DNA from: Okapia johnstoni
Taxonomy: Eukaryota > Chordata > Mammalia > Artiodactyla > Giraffidae
Direction of reading: 5' to 3'
DNA: 64,000 bases
Assembly: GCA_024291935.2 (NCBI GenBank)
Contig: CM044314.1
Span: forward strand, 21,240,001-21,304,000
Shown here: piece after piece, positions 1 to 11,343 of the stretch
How the letters are laid out: each line of letters opens with the position of its first letter
How positions within the stretch are numbered: the first letter of the stretch is position 1
The notes under the pieces: model-generated
Database searches by the model: none
What the model was told of the DNA's origin: nothing
The model's input: only the letters and a program-made list of their open reading frames with translations
Translations under genes and position numbers: made by a program

Positions 1-589
1 CAGAGGCATATCAGAATAGTAGGAAGAGGACTATTTAGTCAGAGGTTTTGAGATAAGTGATTATTCATTGAGACCCCTAGGATAGTCTCAAAACTAAACT
101 CCAGATGGATGAAATATGGGAACACCACTTGAAAAAATAGTAGAACACTGTAGCCCTGTCAAGGTGGGGAAAGATTTCCGAAGCAAGAAGCAAAGCCAGA
201 GCTGTAGCAGAGATAGGCCATGTGTTCACCAAATTGTCCCCTGATTCTCCTGGGTGAATATGACGATGACCTTTCCCAGGCCTCCCCGTATCAGAACAGG
301 AACATGTGAGTGAGTTCTGGCTGAGGGAATGTGGGAGTCAGTGACGTGTGCTGGCCAGCTCGGCCCTCGCTGGCTTCTGAGCAGCGCTGTCTGCCCTTTC
401 CTTCTCCCACTCACAGGGTGGAGTGAAGACTCTGCTGAGGGCAGGGATGCTGTGAAAGGACCTCAGATCCCTGAGTCTGGAGGACAGAAAGGGTTATTAG
501 ACTAGGAACCTCTTATTAAAAATAAAATTATTTGTGAGTATGTTTGTATATGTGTGTAAAGTTTTTGGGATTTTGGAGTTTATAGACAG
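1..589. other. Unassigned unique sequence
   Basis: I recognise no gene or repeat here. The short open frames have no coding signature. Sequence resembling an L1 begins close to 590. Confidence 0.4.
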
Positions 590-1430
590 TACTAATACAG
601 AAATCATCAATGAAAAGATTGTCAGATTATCTCACAAGAAGCTTAGAACTTATATACAGCAGAATAGATGACAAGCAAAGTTAAAAGACTGGTTTTCCTG
701 ATGACTTAGTGAGTTACTTCCTTCAATGCAAGAGATGCAGGAGACATGAGTTCCATTCCTGGGTTGGGAAGACCCCCTGGAAGAAGGCATGGCAACCCCC
801 TCTAGTATTCTTGCCTGGAGAATCCCATGGACAGAGGAGTCTGGTGGGCTACACAGTCCATAGACTCGGAAAGAGTTGGATACAACTGAAGCGATTTAGC
901 ATGCACGCACATAGTTAAAAAACAAATAATAGAGAGGTAGAAGGTATTTGCAACATATTTAATAGATGAAATATTGGTAAAAAGTGTTCCTATAAATCAA
1001 AAGTAAAAGGTAAAACAATTCATTTGAAAAACAGGCAAAGGATTAAAAAAAAAGGATATTTGTTGAAAAAAACCTGGTAAATGACAAACACATGAAAAGT
1101 TGCTCAACTTCATTTCTGATCATGAAATGCAAATTAGAGCCACAGTATACTCAGTATTTGCTTATTCCAGTGAGAAAAAGTTTTTTTTTTTTAATTTGAT
1201 TATATTTAAGGGTTTGAGAATATGTGTGGAAAGAGGCAGCTACTGTCTGTTTGTTTTTTTCTAAACTTTTTAGCAGCTTACTATAAAATGTGCTGCCATA
1301 GAACATATCAATTTCATTGCTCAGTGTTTTCAGTAATGGAGGAGCCTAAATAAATTATGGGGAAATATTGATGCATATTCAGAACATGAATAATAAAAAT
1401 GAACAATGGTATAAGCTATTAATATGTCCA
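590..1430 (+). mobile_element. Old L1 ORF2 3' fragment, split by a SINE
   Basis: The stretch after 925 follows the familiar L1 ORF2 C-terminal DNA: the segment for 'tatttgcaa...', then 'gggcaaaggac', then 'cacatgaaaagttgctcaac' at about 1090-1110 and the following 'aaatgcaaat'. It is diverged and full of stops. The sequence up to 686 joins it across the SINE at 687-912, so the L1 was there first. The part after 1160 is AT-rich and only loosely L1-like. Confidence 0.65.
687..912 (+). mobile_element. Bov-tA SINE with target-site duplication
   Basis: This is a tRNA-derived head followed by the BovA body ('gggttgggaagaccccctgg', 'cttgcctggagaatcccatg') and an end near 'gattta'. It is diverged. 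The perfect 8 bp direct repeat agttaaaa occurs at 679-686 and 913-920 and marks L1-type target-primed insertion into the older L1. Confidence 0.9.
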
Positions 1431-1913
1431 TGGAGATGAAAAATGAAAAAGGAGAGGAATTGGTGTTAAAGTGATAATTACAAAAAGTGTGTGGTGACTT
1501 GAAAAATTCATATAAAAATTACAGATATACTGTAATGGTTAAAGGAAAACATATGTTTACCTAAGGACAAAAATTGGAGGAAATACTTTAGGATAATGGC
1601 TGAATTTTTATATCTATTTTATAAACCTTCATTTAGCTATTAGTATGCCATTTCCTCTCTTCCCATACCTTCCTCCCTCCGCCTCCACCCCTCTAGGGAC
1701 AGAGGGGTTCTGGTAAAGGTTTAACATTCCTACAGGAGTGAACCTTGATTTGTAACACATGCCAGTTTCTGTGATTTCTGTGATATAACTGGTCCCATCA
1801 AGGCTGATTTCAAGCTACCACCTTAATGTTGACCAGCAAGTGAAATTCCTGATAAATGGAAAGTTGTTTCTCATTATCTGTTCTGAACCAGCTTCAGACA
1901 TCACTGGAGTTGG
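1431..1913. other. Unassigned, AT-rich then pyrimidine-rich
   Basis: No gene or named repeat recognised. A C/T-rich tract lies at about 1655-1695. The first part may still be decayed L1. Confidence 0.4.
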
Positions 1914-2077
1914 GATGGAATTCAAAATGGTATCCTGATCAAGCCTTGGAGTCCACATGAATCTTGGAATATAATCATTATAATAAACCTTGGAAAGTCA
2001 AGATTTGAATGGATTACTGAATGCTGAACAAACAAACTAAGGTAGATGAACACCACGCCCCAGCTACATGCCCTAGC
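1914..2077 (+). repeat. Local direct repeat, copy 1
   Basis: About 164 bp, from 'atggaattcaaaatgg' to 'cagctacatgccc', matches 2691-2853 at roughly 83% by eye with one small indel. The family is unknown. The strand is arbitrary. Confidence 0.8.
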
Positions 2078-2690
2078 CTCGTGTCCTTTGGTGAAGTAGA
2101 AGTCTTTGCTGTCTGCACAAAACATACATGGTACAAGAGGTGCTCAATATTAGCAAAAAAGATTCGTAGGTGTTTCTAGATGATCTCTTCAGCTTTCTGA
2201 AGAATTTAAGCCTCTTTTCAGCCTCCAAAGAACTCCTCTGGTCCCTACAAACATCTTCTCCCAGTGAAGAGGGAAACCACAGATTTATTTGAATAAGATT
2301 TGGGAAGTTGGTGGGAGAAGAAAAGGATGAAAAGCCAGGGGGTACTGGGGAAGAAAGTCAAGGATGAGACCAGCAAGGAAGGTCCTCACTAGTAAGTGGA
2401 GATTAATGGAGCATTTCCTGGCAATCTCCAGATAGAATGGAATTAAAAGCCTCTTAAAGGTTGAGTCCAGAGAATGAAATCTAGAGTTTTTCTAGACAGC
2501 TATGATCTCAACATCCGGCAGCACCCTCGGAATGGAAAGTGAGGTAGAGAAAGAGTTCACCAGCTGTGAGTAAGATGCTAGAGTGGGTTGTGGGAGGCAA
2601 CCACCTCTGAATGAAATCACAAGCTGCAGAGCTTTTGTGAAGCCCTCCAGAGGCTTCTTTCTCACAGTGGTGAATGATGTAAATGCCATA
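2078..2690. other. Unassigned sequence between the two direct repeats
   Basis: No gene or named repeat recognised. It separates two copies of the ~165 bp repeat, which start 777 bp apart. Confidence 0.4.
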
Positions 2691-2853
2691 TTATGGAATT
2701 CAAAATGGCGCTCCTGGTCAAGTCTTGGAGTCCATTTGAATCTTGGACTATAGTCCTTATAAGAAACCCTGAAAAGTTAATATTTGAAAGGATTACTGAA
2801 TGCTGAACAAACAGACTGAGACGGAGGCACACCATGCCCCAGCTACATGTCCC
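2691..2853 (+). repeat. Local direct repeat, copy 2
   Basis: Same orientation as 1914-2077. The longest shared block is 'ggattactgaatgctgaaca' and its continuation. The sequences flanking the two copies do not match, so the repeat has definite ends. Confidence 0.8.
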
Positions 2854-3200
2854 ACTTCAGTAGACTGCCTGGTGGGGGTGCTGTCTTGTTGAGGGTTAGG
2901 TAAGAAAAAGACAACTTCTATCACTTTCTGGATATGTCTCCTCTTGGATTTTCCATTTAGGAAGATACCTCGGGGTGCTTCTGGAGCCTCAGATATTTAC
3001 AGCAGCTGCTAAAGAGGGTGGTTAGGGATGCTAACTGTTGTAGGGCCTGATATAGGCAAAAATAACATTTAAGAAAACCGTTTTCAGAACTATCTTAACT
3101 AATATTTTTGCCCTGAAGCTTCCCACCCTTCAGAGAAGTGGATTTCAGTGTGTTGGAGAAAGACAGAGACCAGCTAGAATCAATGGGTCAGCTGAGACTG
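2854..3200. other. Unassigned sequence
   Basis: No gene or repeat recognised. Confidence 0.4.
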
Positions 3201-3312
3201 TAGCTGATGATGATGAAGATGCTATGATGATGATGGTGGTGATGACGATGATATTGGTGATGATGGTGGTGACAATGATGATGGTGATGTTGATGTTGCT
3301 GTTGATGATTTT
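3201..3312 (+). repeat. Imperfect (GAT/GGT)n microsatellite
   Basis: About 110 bp of degenerate trinucleotide repeat dominated by gatgat and ggtgat. The Met/Val/Leu-rich open frame across it is low-complexity and not a gene. Confidence 0.9.
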
Positions 3313-4958
3313 AAGCTCACTCCCAGATAATAGGGTTAGTATTAGCTATTTTCTAGAAAGAAAGACTTTTCTAAATTCACTGAACATATCAAGTGATGCG
3401 CTTGGTGGAATAAATCAACATTCTATGTTGAAGATAGTTCCAGCTAGAAAAACTAAGAGGAAAATCCCCATCTCCATCCTGGTACACCATGGAAAGAGAT
3501 GCAGATGGGTAAGTCAGCACTAATGGGGCTTCAACCACAGAAAATCTGAAACAACTAGGACAAAACTCATGAAATTTTGATAATTTTGAAAAATTTATGA
3601 AATCTGGATAAAATGAGTACATGGGTGTCCAGTATAGTTAATGTGCTTGGAATATTTCCTAATTTAAACAATGAATCACATAAAAATATGTTGTCTCTGT
3701 AAAGTCACCTTATTTATGCAATGTATTGACAGGGTTGTCTCTAATTATAATTCTTAAGGGGTCATTATTACTGTATTACAAAACAATCCTGTTACAATGA
3801 GATAAAGAAAAGCTGATAAATAGGTAAAAATAAGACAAGTCTAACTGACAGTTCAATGATTACAAACTATCTGAACCTGTACTTTATAATGCCCAACATT
3901 GTTCAAATCACAGTCTGCATGAACTGGAAGTGGCAGGGAGTAGAACCCAGGGCTTTGAGCATAACTGCTGAAGCTGGATGTTCAGTTGACGCCCTTCTCC
4001 TCAGAAAAGGGAATCACATGGGTGCTCTGGTGGGTACATGGATCCAACTTCTGAGGCAAGACTTTTCTGAGGGGACAACTGCTTCGCATTCAAAGCAAAT
4101 AGCTGGGGTCTGCAGGACAGGAGGAACAAAGGCAAACTGAAAACCTCCGTGTGGCCAACAGGGATCTGCTGGTGCACTCTCTTGGTAGCTTGTTTGCACT
4201 TTTAAAAAAGGCATCAATATTCATTATTTAGGTGTAGTAGCTATAACACACATGAAGAAAGAAAAATGTATTTGTGTACATGTGTGCGTGCACATGCATC
4301 TGTGTACATTGAGAATTCATTCTTTCTTCCCCCTTCATTTCCTTGATACCCTGTCCTGTGGTTTCACCCTAAAAGCTCCAGTGTCCCTTGATGTTTATTT
4401 TCCATCTTTCTCAGGGTTGTCCAGTTGAGTGGCAATTGGATAGTTAGGGATCATGAAACTGAATTCTCTCATGGGTTTGGCTATGGTTCGAAATGGCTCA
4501 TAATGAGAATGCTTTCTTTTTTGGTAGTTCTCATTCAAGGTTAAATAAACATGAATATTTGAATTGGATTTGATTTTGTTTAGGTCTCAGCAATTTAGGT
4601 GAAATAAGAGTCAAGGGTTTACTTGTGTGACAAAGAGAAATTTATAGGGGCCTATAGTCCCTGTTTCCACCAACACCATGAGGTGTGTGGGGGGGAAGCA
4701 AGAAAGAAAAGATTCTTGCGTCAGAGTCATGGTTTGACTGTTGTAATTTTTCCAGTGGAATCCAAGAAATGTGGGAAAAGGAAAACTGGAAAAAACAAAG
4801 TAATAAAAAACAAAACACAAACCTCACCCCCAGCAAAAGCACAAATGTTGGAGTTAAGAAGTAAGTGAATAGGAGCCTCAGTAAGTGAGACTGAGGTAGT
4901 CCTGAGGGATGGGAAACCCAGGTGTAAGAGAGACATTTCATACGAGAGAGGTGGGGAA
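3313..4958. other. Unassigned sequence
   Basis: No gene or confident repeat. A short GT/CA-rich patch lies at 4265-4310. Several frames of 70-100 codons overlap on both strands at 4610-4970, as expected by chance. Confidence 0.4.
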
Positions 4959-5470
4959 TTTTTTTTCAATTTTATTTTATTTTTTTGCAGTCTTTTCCCT
5001 CACACTTTTAACTTCTTATTTTGTATTGGGGTACAGCTGATTAACAATGTTGTGATAGTTTCAGGTGAATGTTGAAGAGACTCAGCTACACATATATATG
5101 TATCCATTCTCCCACAAATTCCCCTCCCATCCAGGCTGCCACATAAAATTGAACAGAGTTCTATATGCTATACAATAGGTCCTTGTTGTTGTCCATTTTA
5201 AATGTAGCAGTGTGCACATGACCATCCCAAACTCCCTAACTATCCCTTCCCCCCAGCAGCCATAAGTTCGTTTTTTAGTCTGTGAGTCTCTTCCTGCTTG
5301 GTAAGTAAGTTCATTTGTATCATTTCTTTTTAGATACCACATGTAAGGGATATTGTGTGATATTTCTCCTTCTGACTTAATCTGCTCAGTATGACTCTCT
5401 GCAAATGGCATTACTTCATTCTTTTCAATGACTAATATTCCATTGTATATATGTACCACATCTTTTTTTG
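4959..5470 (-). mobile_element. L1 3' end (ORF2 C-terminus and 3' UTR)
   Basis: Read on the minus strand, this encodes the tail of L1 ORF2 (NDTNEL, QTKKRTYGCWGEG-like residues within 5082-5459), followed by the 3' UTR with 'ttgtattggggtacagctga' (plus-strand reading). A T-rich stretch at 4960-4990 is the minus-strand A tail. It is severely 5' truncated and has no complete protein. Confidence 0.85.
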
Positions 5471-5569
5471 TTGTTTATATGTATCTATTTATTAATATTT
5501 ACCACTTAATATAGTCACCATTTCCTTCCTGCATCCTTAACCATCCATCTAAGATCATTTTCCTTCTTG
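5471..5569. other. Spacer between two L1 pieces
   Basis: AT-rich, nothing recognised. Confidence 0.3.
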
Positions 5570-6420
5570 AGAACCCATACAGCTTCAGTCAGTGAGGTTC
5601 TGTTAATGGCAAAGTCAGTTTTTGTTTACCTGAAAATGCCTTTATTTAATCCTCATTTTTGAAAGATATTTCCACTGGTTAAATAATTCGAGACTGACAG
5701 TCATTTTCTCTGATCATAATGTCAAATATCAAAGATATTCTTCTTCTGGTTTACTTTTTTTGCAGTTGCAAAGTCCCATGTCTGCCTCATTTTCGTTCCA
5801 TTGGAGGTCATTGGCCATTTCTCTCTTGATGGTTTTAAGGTTACGTCTTTGTTTTCAATGTTCTGCATTTGCATTATCTCATGCCTAGGTGTAAATTTTT
5901 TTTTTTTAATCCTGCTGAAAGTATTATCTGTTTCTTTTCTCGTCTTAGAATTTCAATCAGACATGTATAAGATCTTCTCACTCTATCCTCTGTGATTCTT
6001 TTATATGAAAAAGCTAGTTTAGTTCTATCTTCTAATTTGCTGATTCTCTTCAGCATGTCTAATCTGCTGTTAAACCTGTCAGTGAATCTTAAATTCTAAT
6101 TATTACGGATTTCAAAAAATTTTTTTGAAGTCTAGATGTTTTTAAACCTGCCTATTCATTTTTTGCAGAACTTTGTTATTTATATTTTCTTTTATCATAT
6201 TAAACATACTTCTTTACAACCCATGGCTATAATCAATTCCAGTTTTAAAGGCTTTATGTGTTTGATTCTGTTATCTGAGATTTTTTGTTCATTTTTGGGT
6301 TTTTTTTTTCCCTGTTAATTCTTGTACAAAATGTCTTATCTCTTTGTATGATTTGTGATTTGACTGCGAATTCACATTTCTTGGAAGTTTTTCTGTAGAA
6401 ATGCTTGGGATATGGTTAAA
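5570..6420 (-). mobile_element. Old L1M-type 3' UTR fragment
   Basis: The sequence follows, with heavy divergence, the old mammalian L1 3' region: 'gatatttccactgg', 'gacagtcattttctct', the 'gctgattctcttcagcatgtc' region, then 'ttctgttatctgagat'. The same family appears at 24400-25276. Confidence 0.6.
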
Positions 6421-6467
6421 CTGGTGTTACAGTCAACTTGGGTTGACAAAATACCATAAAGTAAGAT

Positions 6468-7346
6468 CAGTTCAGTTCAGTCGCTCAGGCGTGTCCGACT
6501 CTTTGCAACCCCATGAATTGCAGCACGCCAGGCCTCTCTGTCCATCGCTAACTCCCAGAGTCTACCCAAACCCATGTCCATCGAGTCGGTGATCCCATCC
6601 AACCATCTCATCCTCTGTCGTCCCCTTCTCTTCCTGCCCCCAATCCTACCCAGTATTAGGGTCTTTTCCAATGAGTCAACTCTTCGCATGAGGTGGCCAA
6701 AGTATTGGAGTTTCAGCGTCAACATCAGCCTACCAATGAACACCCAGGACTGATCTCCTTTAGGATGGATTGGTTGCATCTCCTTGCAGTCCAAGGGACT
6801 CTCAAGAGTCTTCTCCAACACCACAGTTCAAAAGCATCAATTCTGCGGCGCTCAGCTTTCTTCACCGTCCAACTCTCACATCCATACATGACCACTGGAA
6901 AAACCATAGCCTTGACTAGACGGATTTTTGTTGGCAAAGTAATGTCTCTGCTTTTAAATATGCCATCTAGGTTGGCCATAACCTTCCTTCCAAGGAGTAA
7001 GCGTCTTTTAATTTCACGGCTGCAATCACCATCAGCAGTGATTTTGGAGCCCTCAAAAATAAAGTCTGACACTGTTTCCACTGTTTCCCCATCTATTTCC
7101 CATGAAGTGATGGGACCAGATGCCATGATCTTAGTTTTCTGAACGTTGAGCTTTAAGCCAACTTTTTCACTCTCCTCTTTCACTTTCATCAAGAGGCTCT
7201 CTAGTTGTTCTTCACTTTCTGCCATAAGGGTGGTGTCATCTGCGTATCTGAGGTTATTGATATTTCTCCCAGCAATCTTGATTCCAGCTTGTGTTTCTTC
7301 CAGCCCAGCATTTCTCATGATGTACTCTGCATATAAGTTAAATAAG
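6468..7346 (-). mobile_element. 5'-truncated BovB LINE (RTE clade)
   Basis: About 880 bp of the BovB 3' end. The plus strand starts with the 'cagttcagttcagtcgctca' tail and runs back into the reverse-transcriptase region. A perfect 13 bp duplication (cataaagtaagat) lies at 6455-6467 and 7347-7359, showing a clean target-primed insertion into the MaLR LTR. Full-length BovB is about 3.2 kb, so roughly three quarters is missing. Confidence 0.95.
6477..7318 (-). pseudogene. BovB reverse-transcriptase C-terminal remnant
   Basis: The minus-strand frame at 6725-7318 (about 197 residues) covers the end of the palm and the region beyond it. It contains the catalytic motif YADD about 27 residues in, then the VKEESEKVGLKLN and KIMASG segments typical of BovB. 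A single frameshift near 6725-6740 moves the C-terminal part, ending in [14 protein letters not shown], into another frame (6477-6824). The endonuclease domain and the N-terminal RT motifs are absent because the element is 5' truncated. It therefore cannot encode a working enzyme. In intact BovB this protein nicks DNA and copies its own RNA at the target, and it can also act on BovA-type SINEs. No promoter is visible. The identification is firm and function is lost. Confidence 0.93.
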
Positions 7347-7680
7347 CATAAAGTAAGATACCATTATATAAATAAAACACCCATTCCTCATAGTTCTGAA
7401 GCCTGGAAACCCAAGATCAAGGTGCTGGCAGTCTCGGTGTCTGGTGAGGGCCCATTTTCTGGTTCATAGAAGGCCATCATCTCACTTTGTCTCACATGGT
7501 AGAAGGGGTGAGGTTGTCCTCTGAGGTCTTCTTTATAAAGGCTCTATTCTCATTCACAAGGGCCCCACTCTTAGAACCTAATTACCACCCAAAGGCCTTA
7601 TCTCCAGATACCATCACACTGGGGATTAGCTTTAAACATGAATTTTGCAGGGACACAGACATTCAGCCTATAGCTTTTGG

Positions 7681-8308
7681 ATTTCTCTAAAAGTGACCTG
7701 GTTTACCTTTGCCAGCTGTGTGGGAGCACCACCAACCTAAAACCACTTTAGGGTAAATTATGTGCTTGAGTTTTTTCAGACAACCCAGGTAGAGTAGATT
7801 ATTGCCTTTGGTTAAAAAAAAGTCTCAGAGGAGGTTATTTCCCCCTCCATCCTACTTCAAGGCTGCTTACAGGCAATTTTCTCTTGTAGTCTTCTGGAAA
7901 AAGGCTGAAGAGGCTTTCTGGGGGATCCTGGCTTTATGTGTGGGGTCGCTTATGAAATTTCTCATCTTAGCAGGAACCTGGCCTTTGTTCCTTCTTTCTA
8001 TGCCTCATGAGACCATGACAACTAAAACTCAAATTCACCTGATTTAGCCAAGACAAAGGTTGGTTTCAGCATTCTACATCTCTCTTACTAGTTTTTGGCT
8101 TCTTATTAGTTTTCTACTTTCATGCTAGCTCATTAATAAATTTTCTTTTTTTTAAAAAAAAATATTTAAAACCATTTTAAGTTGCTTTCAGTCTGAGAGT
8201 GGGCACTGTTTCATTACTGTCAGAAATGGAAGTCTACAGAGTGATTTTCTTCCTATATTTTATTCTGAAAAATTCCAAATTTCCAGAAAATGTAAAAGAA
8301 AAATATAC
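7681..8308. other. Unassigned sequence
   Basis: No gene or repeat recognised. A/T runs lie at 8140-8170. Confidence 0.4.
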
Positions 8309-8594
8309 GAATAGTATAGTACAAGAATAGTGTAGTATATACACTATATAGTATGTATATACATATATATACTTATATACACTATATAGTATGTATATAC
8401 ATATATATACTTATATACACTATATAGTATATATATACATATATATACTTATATACACTATATAGTATATATATACATATATATACTTATATACACTATA
8501 TAAGTATATATATACATATATATTTATATATATACTATTCTTGTACTATAACTATACTATACATAGAATAGTATATATATATATATATATATAC
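8309..8594. repeat. AT-rich 38 bp tandem array within inverted arms
   Basis: A 38 bp unit starting acactatata recurs at 8341, 8379, 8417, 8455 and 8493 in perfect register. The flanks form inverted arms: 'agtacaagaatagt' at 8318-8331 against 'actattcttgtact' at 8534-8547. A (TA)n run follows to 8594. The whole can fold as one long AT-rich cruciform. Confidence 0.92.
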
Positions 8595-8721
8595 ATTGTT
8601 GTTTAGTTGCTAAGTCACATCCAGATTTTTTGCTACCCCTATGGACTGTAGCCTGCCAGGCCTCTCTGTCCATGGGATTTCTCAGGCAGGAATTCTGGAG
8701 TGTGTTGCCCCTTCCTTCTCC
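8595..8721 (-). mobile_element. BovA SINE fragment
   Basis: 'gttgtttagttgctaagtca', 'atggactgtagcctgccagg' and 'ccatgggattt' are the reverse complement of the BovA 3' half. The tRNA head is missing. Confidence 0.85.
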
Positions 8722-8985
8722 ATGTACCACATCTTCTGTATCCATTCCTCTGTTGATGGACATTTAGACTGCTTCCACGTCCTGGCTATTGTAAACAGTG
8801 CTGCAATGAACATTGGGGCGCATGCGTCCTTTCGGGTCATGTTTTTCTCTGGATGTATGCCCAGGAGTGAGATTGCAGGGTTGTACAAAATACGTTGTGG
8901 CTCTATTTTTAGTTTTATAAGGAACCTCCATACTCTTCTCCATAGTGGTTGTACCAGTTTACATTCCCACTAACAATGTAGGAAG
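8722..8985 (-). mobile_element. L1 3' fragment
   Basis: The reverse complement of the L1 ORF2 end/3' UTR module, with 'tgttgatggacatttagact', 'ctggctattgtaaacagtgc', 'cagtttacattcccac'. Confidence 0.85.
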
Positions 8986-9564
8986 GTTTAAGATGGGAAA
9001 ATTTTTCAGCAAATGTTTTAGTCATTATGACTATACCTTATTTATGGTATTCTCAATAGGATGCGGTGAAATGTTGAAACTCCTTTAATTTATTTTGAGG
9101 GCTGAATTTACTTTTTAAAATGCAACCTTGTGCTGAGATGAGCCATGAGATGGCTAGAGCAAATTTAATTTCATTTTGAGTCATCAGTATTTATTGAACA
9201 TTGTCTAGACACAGAAGGAGAGACTAGTTTTTGTAATCAATCTAGGCTGGAGCAGTCAAATAGCAACCATCCCTGAGTCCTGGTCCTCTCTCAACCTTCA
9301 CTTACAGGCTGTCCCTCAAGCCTGCTTGGTTTCCATTGACCTGCCCACATTTCTGAGTCCTCCTTCCATTCTCACCATGTCTTTACAAGAGCGGGTCCAC
9401 ATCAACTGCTGCCTGGATTAGCACCTCTACCCCCGCCCCATTTTGGTCACCATGATACAGACTCAGGTACGTGAATCTCCCTAGAGAGTCATTTTGTGCT
9501 TTTTATCCCCTCTGCTACATCCTCCTCTGGTGCCTGGCTGTCTGCAGAGCAAATACCATCAACG
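8986..9564. other. Unassigned sequence
   Basis: No gene or repeat recognised. Confidence 0.4.
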
Positions 9565-9735
9565 GCATTGGTCAGTATAGTAGCTGCTACCATGTGCCAT
9601 GCATGGTTCTCCCACCCACCCTCAAGCAGGTGCTACTGCCACCTCATGTCACAGTAGGAAACTGTCACAGCATGGTGAAATAACTTGCCCAGGATCAAGA
9701 AAGAAGAGTTAGATTTTGAAAGAAGATCTTGTGGC
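9565..9735 (-). mobile_element. MIR SINE, probable
   Basis: 'agtagctgctaccatgtgcc', 'aggaaactg' and 'aacttgcccaggatca' match the order of motifs in a reverse-oriented MIR. Confidence 0.6.
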
Positions 9736-10059
9736 TCCCAAGTTCTTCATCTCTGTGACTTTCATTACCGGATTCCTTCATTTCATTTCATGTATTTCCT
9801 AATAAGCTCTCTGCTTCTTTTTATTAGTCCTCAAACAAACTCAGCATTTTTATTCATGGTGACTTGTTCACATGCTTCCTTTTTTACCTTCTCCTAATTT
9901 TTCTGGGGCCAGACTACTTCAAGTCCTCTAAACTCCAGCTTCTCCAATAGCTTCAGTTGTCTCTGGTTAAGAAGCAATCCCTCTTCAACACAATCTGTCT
10001 TGAGCATAAATTTCCTTGTTGACATAAATTCCCTTTCTCTTTCCATTCTGTATCCTTTC
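9736..10059. other. Unassigned sequence
   Basis: Pyrimidine-rich, no gene or repeat recognised. Confidence 0.4.
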
Positions 10060-10160
10060 TCATCTAGGCTGTGAGATCCTTGACACTGACATCGATAGTC
10101 TCAGGTCCCATTTTATCTCTAGCACCTAGTGCAGAATCTATCTTAGAGCTGGGGTTACAC
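10060..10160 (+). mobile_element. L2 3' end fragment, probable
   Basis: 'ggctgtgagatccttgacac' followed by 'tctctagcacctagtgcaga' resembles the L2 3' terminal module (actgtgagctccttgag ... agcgcctagcacagt). Heavily decayed. Confidence 0.5.
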
Positions 10161-10374
10161 AAGTGCTAGTTTCAGAGGGAGCTGGAGCTTAGCTCCATAA
10201 TCTCATCAGATCTCTGCCAATCTTCAAAATTGAATAATTTTCTCATTCTTGTCCAAAGCATTGTATAAAGAATTACGAAACGTTTCTTTCCAATACAATT
10301 GCCACTTCAAAGTCCTTCCTAAGTAGAAATTCTAGAGCCATCACAAAATAACTGGTGCCTATTAGACCCCCAAT
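10161..10374. other. Unassigned sequence
   Basis: Nothing recognised. Confidence 0.3.
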
Positions 10375-10800
10375 TCTTCCTGACTCCATCCATCCATTCA
10401 TCCATCCATCCGTTTATTAAGTACATCAGAAGCTGTTAGCACTGTGCTACAGTAATAGCATGGTACAATAATAGCACAGTGAACATGTGGATCATGCCTT
10501 TTATGGAGTCCACATTCTAGTGGAGGAGACTAAGAGGTAATATAGAGTGTGCTGTGCTTGTGATAGGAGAGGGTAGGAAGGATGAATCCCTCAGTGTGGT
10601 GGTCAGAGGAGACAAGTAAGCTGAGTGCTTAACAATGAGAAGGGAGTTTCCAGATTGACAGTTGAGTGAACACAGTCTATTCCAGGTGAGAGCAGCACAT
10701 ACAATGCCCAGGGGCAAAGAAGAGTTTATAAATCTGTGAACTGAGGCCTCTGGCATGGCCTCACTGGGACAAATGAAGCAGTGTCTTAGGTGCCTCCCCA
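10375..10800 (-). mobile_element. L2 fragment with (ATCC)n start
   Basis: A short (ATCC)n tract (10384-10414) leads into 'gttagcactgtgctac', 'tggagtccacattctagtgg' and 'tgcccaggggcaaag', the reverse L2 3' region. Confidence 0.65.
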
Positions 10801-10988
10801 AACAAGAATTTTTTAAAAGTTATTTTTATTTATGTATTTTAAAAAAAAAAATTATTGGAGCATAGTTGCTTTACAATGTTGTATTAGTTTCTGCTGTACA
10901 ACAAAGTGAATCAGCTATATATGTACATATATACCCTCTTTTTGGATTTCCTTCCCATTTAGGTCACCATAGAGCATTGAGTAGAGTT
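10801..10988 (-). mobile_element. L1 3' UTR fragment, ruminant type
   Basis: An A/T-rich start followed by 'gctttacaatgttgtattag', 'ctgctgtacaacaaagtgaa' and 'cagctatatatgtacata', the reverse complement of the bovine-type L1 3' UTR. Confidence 0.85.
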
Positions 10989-11343
10989 CTTGGTGTTATG
11001 CCTGGTTTTCTGCAATTCTGATTTCATCTTCTTACCTCTATCTAAGCTGCCAGAGAGGTCTGTTGCAGGGATCCTGGGTTCCCAAGTCCCAGGTGATTCC
11101 TGTATTTCTTCAACTGCCACACACCTGGGCTTATTGTCCATACCCACTTCAGACATCTGGTACAGTGTTCCCAGACCCGCCTGAAGCCCTTAGCCTAGTG
11201 AAACCCTCCAAATTCAAGTACTATAGGCAAATATATGTTTTTGTTTTTGTATCAGGCCCTGTTTACACACCAACCTAGATTTCCCCTCCCGGGGTCTCTG
11301 CATGATGTGACTCAATCACTCCAGGAAGATGGTCTGGCAACAA
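10989..11343. other. Unassigned sequence
   Basis: Nothing recognised. It abuts copy A of the inverted repeat and could belong to the same element. Confidence 0.35.

Larger units (their letters stand above)
6421..7680 (-). mobile_element. MaLR-type LTR (MST/MLT1-like), split by BovB
   Basis: Left part 6421-6467 ('gacaaaataccataaa') and right part 7347-7680 ('aagatcaaggtgctggcag', 'ggtgtctggtgagggccc', 'taccatcacactggggatta') form one old ERVL-MaLR LTR in reverse orientation. A younger BovB sits between them. No ERV coding sequence accompanies it. The exact subfamily is uncertain. Confidence 0.75.

Noticed and set aside
3224..3523. 99-codon frame beginning with a Met/Val-rich run
   Set aside because: Produced by the (GAT/GGT)n microsatellite.
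6693..7142. 149-codon plus-strand frame
   Set aside because: Antisense shadow of the BovB remnant.
6725..7318. 197-codon reverse-transcriptase frame as a functional gene
   Set aside because: It is the 5'-truncated, frameshifted tail of a BovB LINE. The endonuclease and early RT motifs are absent.
8341..8530. 38 bp regular repeats as a CRISPR array
   Set aside because: The units are directly contiguous with no unique spacers, AT-only, and in a vertebrate genome. It is a satellite-like tandem repeat.
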